From Nocardioides sp. InS609-2 (GTDB lineage Bacteria; Actinomycetota; Actinomycetes; Propionibacteriales; Nocardioidaceae): DNA of 64,000 nt. Positions 62,098 through 64,000 of this stretch are shown piece after piece. The stretch lies in contig NZ_CP060034.1 in assembly GCF_023208195.1 (NCBI RefSeq), positions 1,302,001 through 1,366,000 on the forward strand. Direction: 5' to 3'. The notes beneath the pieces were generated by a model. It saw nothing but the letters and a program-made list of their open reading frames with translations. It searched no databases and had not been told where the DNA came from. The stretch's first letter is position 1, and every line of letters starts with the position of its first letter. The translations under genes were made by a program, and so were the position numbers.

Positions 62098-62835
62098 GTG
62101 GATTTGCGATTCAACAATGTCAGCTTCGGCTACCGCTCTCGCGATGCCGAAGTGTTGACCGAACTCACCCTGCGCATTCCTGCTGGACGGACGATCCTTC
62201 TCGGGCCAAACGGTGCCGGAAAGTCCACATTGTTGGCGATCGCTGCCTCGGTCCTCCCTCTGAAGCGGGACCGAGGCGGCGTCGCTGCGGGGGAACTGAC
62301 TCCGCGATCGCGCCGAGAGCGGTCGGCGTATCGGCGACGGGTTGCTTGGATGCCGCAATCCGTGCGGGCGTCGTCGGGGCTGTCGGTGCGCAAGCACGTT
62401 GCATTGCACGGTTGGCTGGCTGGACTCACGAAGTCCCAAGCCTGGGACGAGTCCTTGACGGCGCTGGCTGGCGTCGATCTGCAGGACATGGCAGACCGCC
62501 CGGCGACTAAGCTTTCCGGCGGGCAGCGAGCCAGGATGGGTCTGGCGCAAGCGCTCGTGCACTCCGCAGACGTTTTCCTACTGGACGAGCCGACGGCCGC
62601 TCTAGACCCGGATCAGAAGGACCAATTTGCGCTACTTCTCAACGCAATCGCCAAGGAGAAGGTCGTGGTGGTCTCGAGCCACGACGTCAGCGATCTGGCG
62701 ACTAGCTACGACCGGGTCGTCGTCCTCGCGGACGGTCGGGTGCGCTTCGACGGTACAACGGCGGAGTTCCTCGACGCCGACGGATCCGATTTGACGGCAG
62801 TCGAGGCCTATCGCCGGGCGTTGGTGACTAAGTAG
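62098..62835 (+). CDS. ABC transporter ATP-binding protein
   Basis: A 245-residue ABC ATPase. Walker A is LLGPNGAGKSTLL, Q-loop WMPQSVRASSGLSVRKHVAL, signature LSGGQRARMGLAQAL, Walker B VFLLDEPTAALDPD and the switch His is in VVSSHDVSDLA. GTG 62098 is preceded by AGGAGA. With the membrane protein encoded 2 bp downstream it probably forms an exporter or self-protection transporter for the secreted protein upstream. Codon use is less GC-rich than in the core genes. Confidence 0.9.
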   Translation: MDLRFNNVSFGYRSRDAEVLTELTLRIPAGRTILLGPNGAGKSTLLAIAASVLPLKRDRGGVAAGELTPRSRRERSAYRRRVAWMPQSVRASSGLSVRKHVALHGWLAGLTKSQAWDESLTALAGVDLQDMADRPATKLSGGQRARMGLAQALVHSADVFLLDEPTAALDPDQKDQFALLLNAIAKEKVVVVSSHDVSDLATSYDRVVVLADGRVRFDGTTAEFLDADGSDLTAVEAYRRALVTK

Positions 62836-62837
62836 AA

Positions 62838-64000
62838 ATGCGCGATCGTCTGTGGCTGGCATTTTCGTCTACCACTGTCCTGTTAAGTCCACCGCTCTGC
62901 ATCGTAGGCGTGCTTGTCTCGATGAGCAACGCCGATTTCGTCGACCCTTACTGGCTGGATCTGTCCTCTAAGTCGACGGTCTCAGTATTGTTCTTGGCGC
63001 CGGGTTTCTCCGCGCTAGCCGCCTGGGATGCTGCCAAGTGGCGCAACCTTATGATCAACGCCGCCAGGTCATGGATCTCTGTTTTCAGTCTCATTATTCT
63101 TTATGTCGCGGCAGCGACGATGGCCACGTTTCTGCTAACTCTCCTTGCGCTAATGGCCCAAGTGACGCCGAGCGTCGGGTTCCCTCGCCTCGATGTTCTT
63201 GCCCTCGGCGTTGCGGTGACCTGCGCCTATACCGCTTTCGGATTCCTCCTTGGACGGTTTCTTCCAGGGTTGGTCGCGGCACCACTCGCGTTCGTCGTCA
63301 TATGGGGCTGGGTGGCCTACACTCCCGCAGTTCAGCCCTTCTGGCTGCGCAACATAACTGGCAACATCGGGAGTTCTTGTTGCTCGGTCGATTTTCAACT
63401 CGTCCCGCTCGCCCTACTTGCCCCAGCGGTGGTGGCCGCATCGCTGTTAGTTGCCGTAATGGCCGTGCTGGCGTGGCCGATGCGGCCATTGGTTTGGGCA
63501 TTTTCAGTCGGAATTGTCGGCGCAGCCGTCGCCCTTTCTGCCACGATGATGTCGGATATCGGTGCAGATCCGGTACAGGGGCGAACGGGCAGTCAGCAAT
63601 GCGTGGAGAACGCTGGCCGAAAGTTCTGTGCGTGGCCCGAGCACGCCGCCGAGCTGCGACAGACGGCCAAGAACTTGGGGAACGCCGCTGACGCGCTGTC
63701 GTCGGCCGGACTGGACGTGCCTTCAACCCTACGCGAAAATGCCAAGAGCAAGGACCGGTGGTCGTTCAGCCTGAATAGCGGGAATGTAGACTTCCGCGCT
63801 AAAACTCTTATCCTTTCTCAGTTGGACGAACTTCCCCCTCCCTGTACAGATCAAACTCAGGGTGTTTGGCCAGCGGGGGTCAATTTTGAACTCGCGGGGG
63901 CGTGGTTGCTCGCAGTTACAGGGACTCCCGTGACCGAGGCAGCAGAGGTAAGCGGAGCCTCTCTCCCTGATTTGCGTCGTTTGCTCGAAGAGGATCTTGA
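62838..64000 (+). CDS. ABC-type permease-like membrane protein, 5' part
   Basis: The frame is open from ATG 62838 to the window end (at least 387 residues). About six hydrophobic segments fall in the first ~240 residues (FSSTTVLLSPPLCIVGVLVS; WISVFSLIILYVAAATMATF; PLAFVVIWGWVAYTP; LVPLALLAPAVVAASLLVAV; WAFSVGIVGAAVALSATMM). A soluble region follows with cysteines in QQCVEN, FCAWPEH and PPPCTDQ, so it is probably extracellular. This resembles the uncharacterised permeases paired with single ABC ATPases in actinobacteria. The codon use is notably richer in A/T. Confidence 0.8.
   Translation, partial: MRDRLWLAFSSTTVLLSPPLCIVGVLVSMSNADFVDPYWLDLSSKSTVSVLFLAPGFSALAAWDAAKWRNLMINAARSWISVFSLIILYVAAATMATFLLTLLALMAQVTPSVGFPRLDVLALGVAVTCAYTAFGFLLGRFLPGLVAAPLAFVVIWGWVAYTPAVQPFWLRNITGNIGSSCCSVDFQLVPLALLAPAVVAASLLVAVMAVLAWPMRPLVWAFSVGIVGAAVALSATMMSDIGADPVQGRTGSQQCVENAGRKFCAWPEHAAELRQTAKNLGNAADALSSAGLDVPSTLRENAKSKDRWSFSLNSGNVDFRAKTLILSQLDELPPPCTDQTQGVWPAGVNFELAGAWLLAVTGTPVTEAAEVSGASLPDLRRLLEEDL

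Overview
The window is chromosomal DNA of a high-GC actinobacterium, most likely Nocardioides or a close relative in the Nocardioidaceae. The grounds are the very GC-rich codon use, a mycothione reductase, a Tad pilus operon without a prepilin-like CpaA in view, a c-di-AMP riboswitch in front of an NlpC/P60 gene, and a REP-like palindrome of the 'gttgagga...tctcgaaac' type. The genus is inferred from these traits and not from a database match.

Bases 1-45,430 are mostly ordinary, densely packed core genes. In order they are: a nicotinamidase tail and enoyl-CoA hydratase; a polar amino-acid ABC transporter; a UshA-type 5'-nucleotidase; RF3 (prfC); an Lrp regulator divergent from a five-gene oligopeptide ABC transporter that ends in an Xaa-Pro-type M24 peptidase; 4-hydroxyphenylpyruvate dioxygenase with its own Lrp regulator and an IclR regulator; a DEAD-like helicase with DUF3039 and YqgE; a TetR regulator; a DUF3048 lipoprotein; an NlpC/P60 hydrolase under a c-di-AMP riboswitch; a thioesterase/FabG pair; PAP2, HIT and VOC genes; tmRNA (ssrA); a LuxR regulator; and a translation-rescue and division block (smpB, M23 peptidase, ftsX, ftsE, prfB). 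A 1,672-bp IS1380-family element then sits 15 bp upstream of the mycothione reductase start codon. After it comes the Tad/Flp pilus operon (tadA-tadB-tadC-flp-tadE-tadE-tadG), read leftward.

Bases 45,430-61,450 form an accessory island that appears to be a decaying array of polymorphic-toxin and immunity genes, nearly all on the minus strand. It holds a frameshifted Rhs core whose truncated nuclease-like tip runs in frame into an SMI1/KNR4 immunity domain. It also holds at least three other toxin tips or remnants joined to immunity genes by overlapping stop/start codons, and an orphan DUF6896-type immunity gene. Other cargo is a small toxin-antitoxin pair, an HUH replication-initiator gene split by an IS, a DUF4393 gene split by a second type of IS1380 transposon, IS3 orfA fragments, and a 152-bp copy of part of tadA. 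Two more copies of the same 1,672-bp IS lie here. All three copies sit at the same 5-bp target (CTAAG or its complement CTTAG).

From 61,640 to the window end, a plus-strand operon encodes a small secreted protein, an ABC ATPase and the start of a membrane permease-like protein. Its base composition is lower in GC than the core. It could be an export or self-protection system for a secreted peptide.
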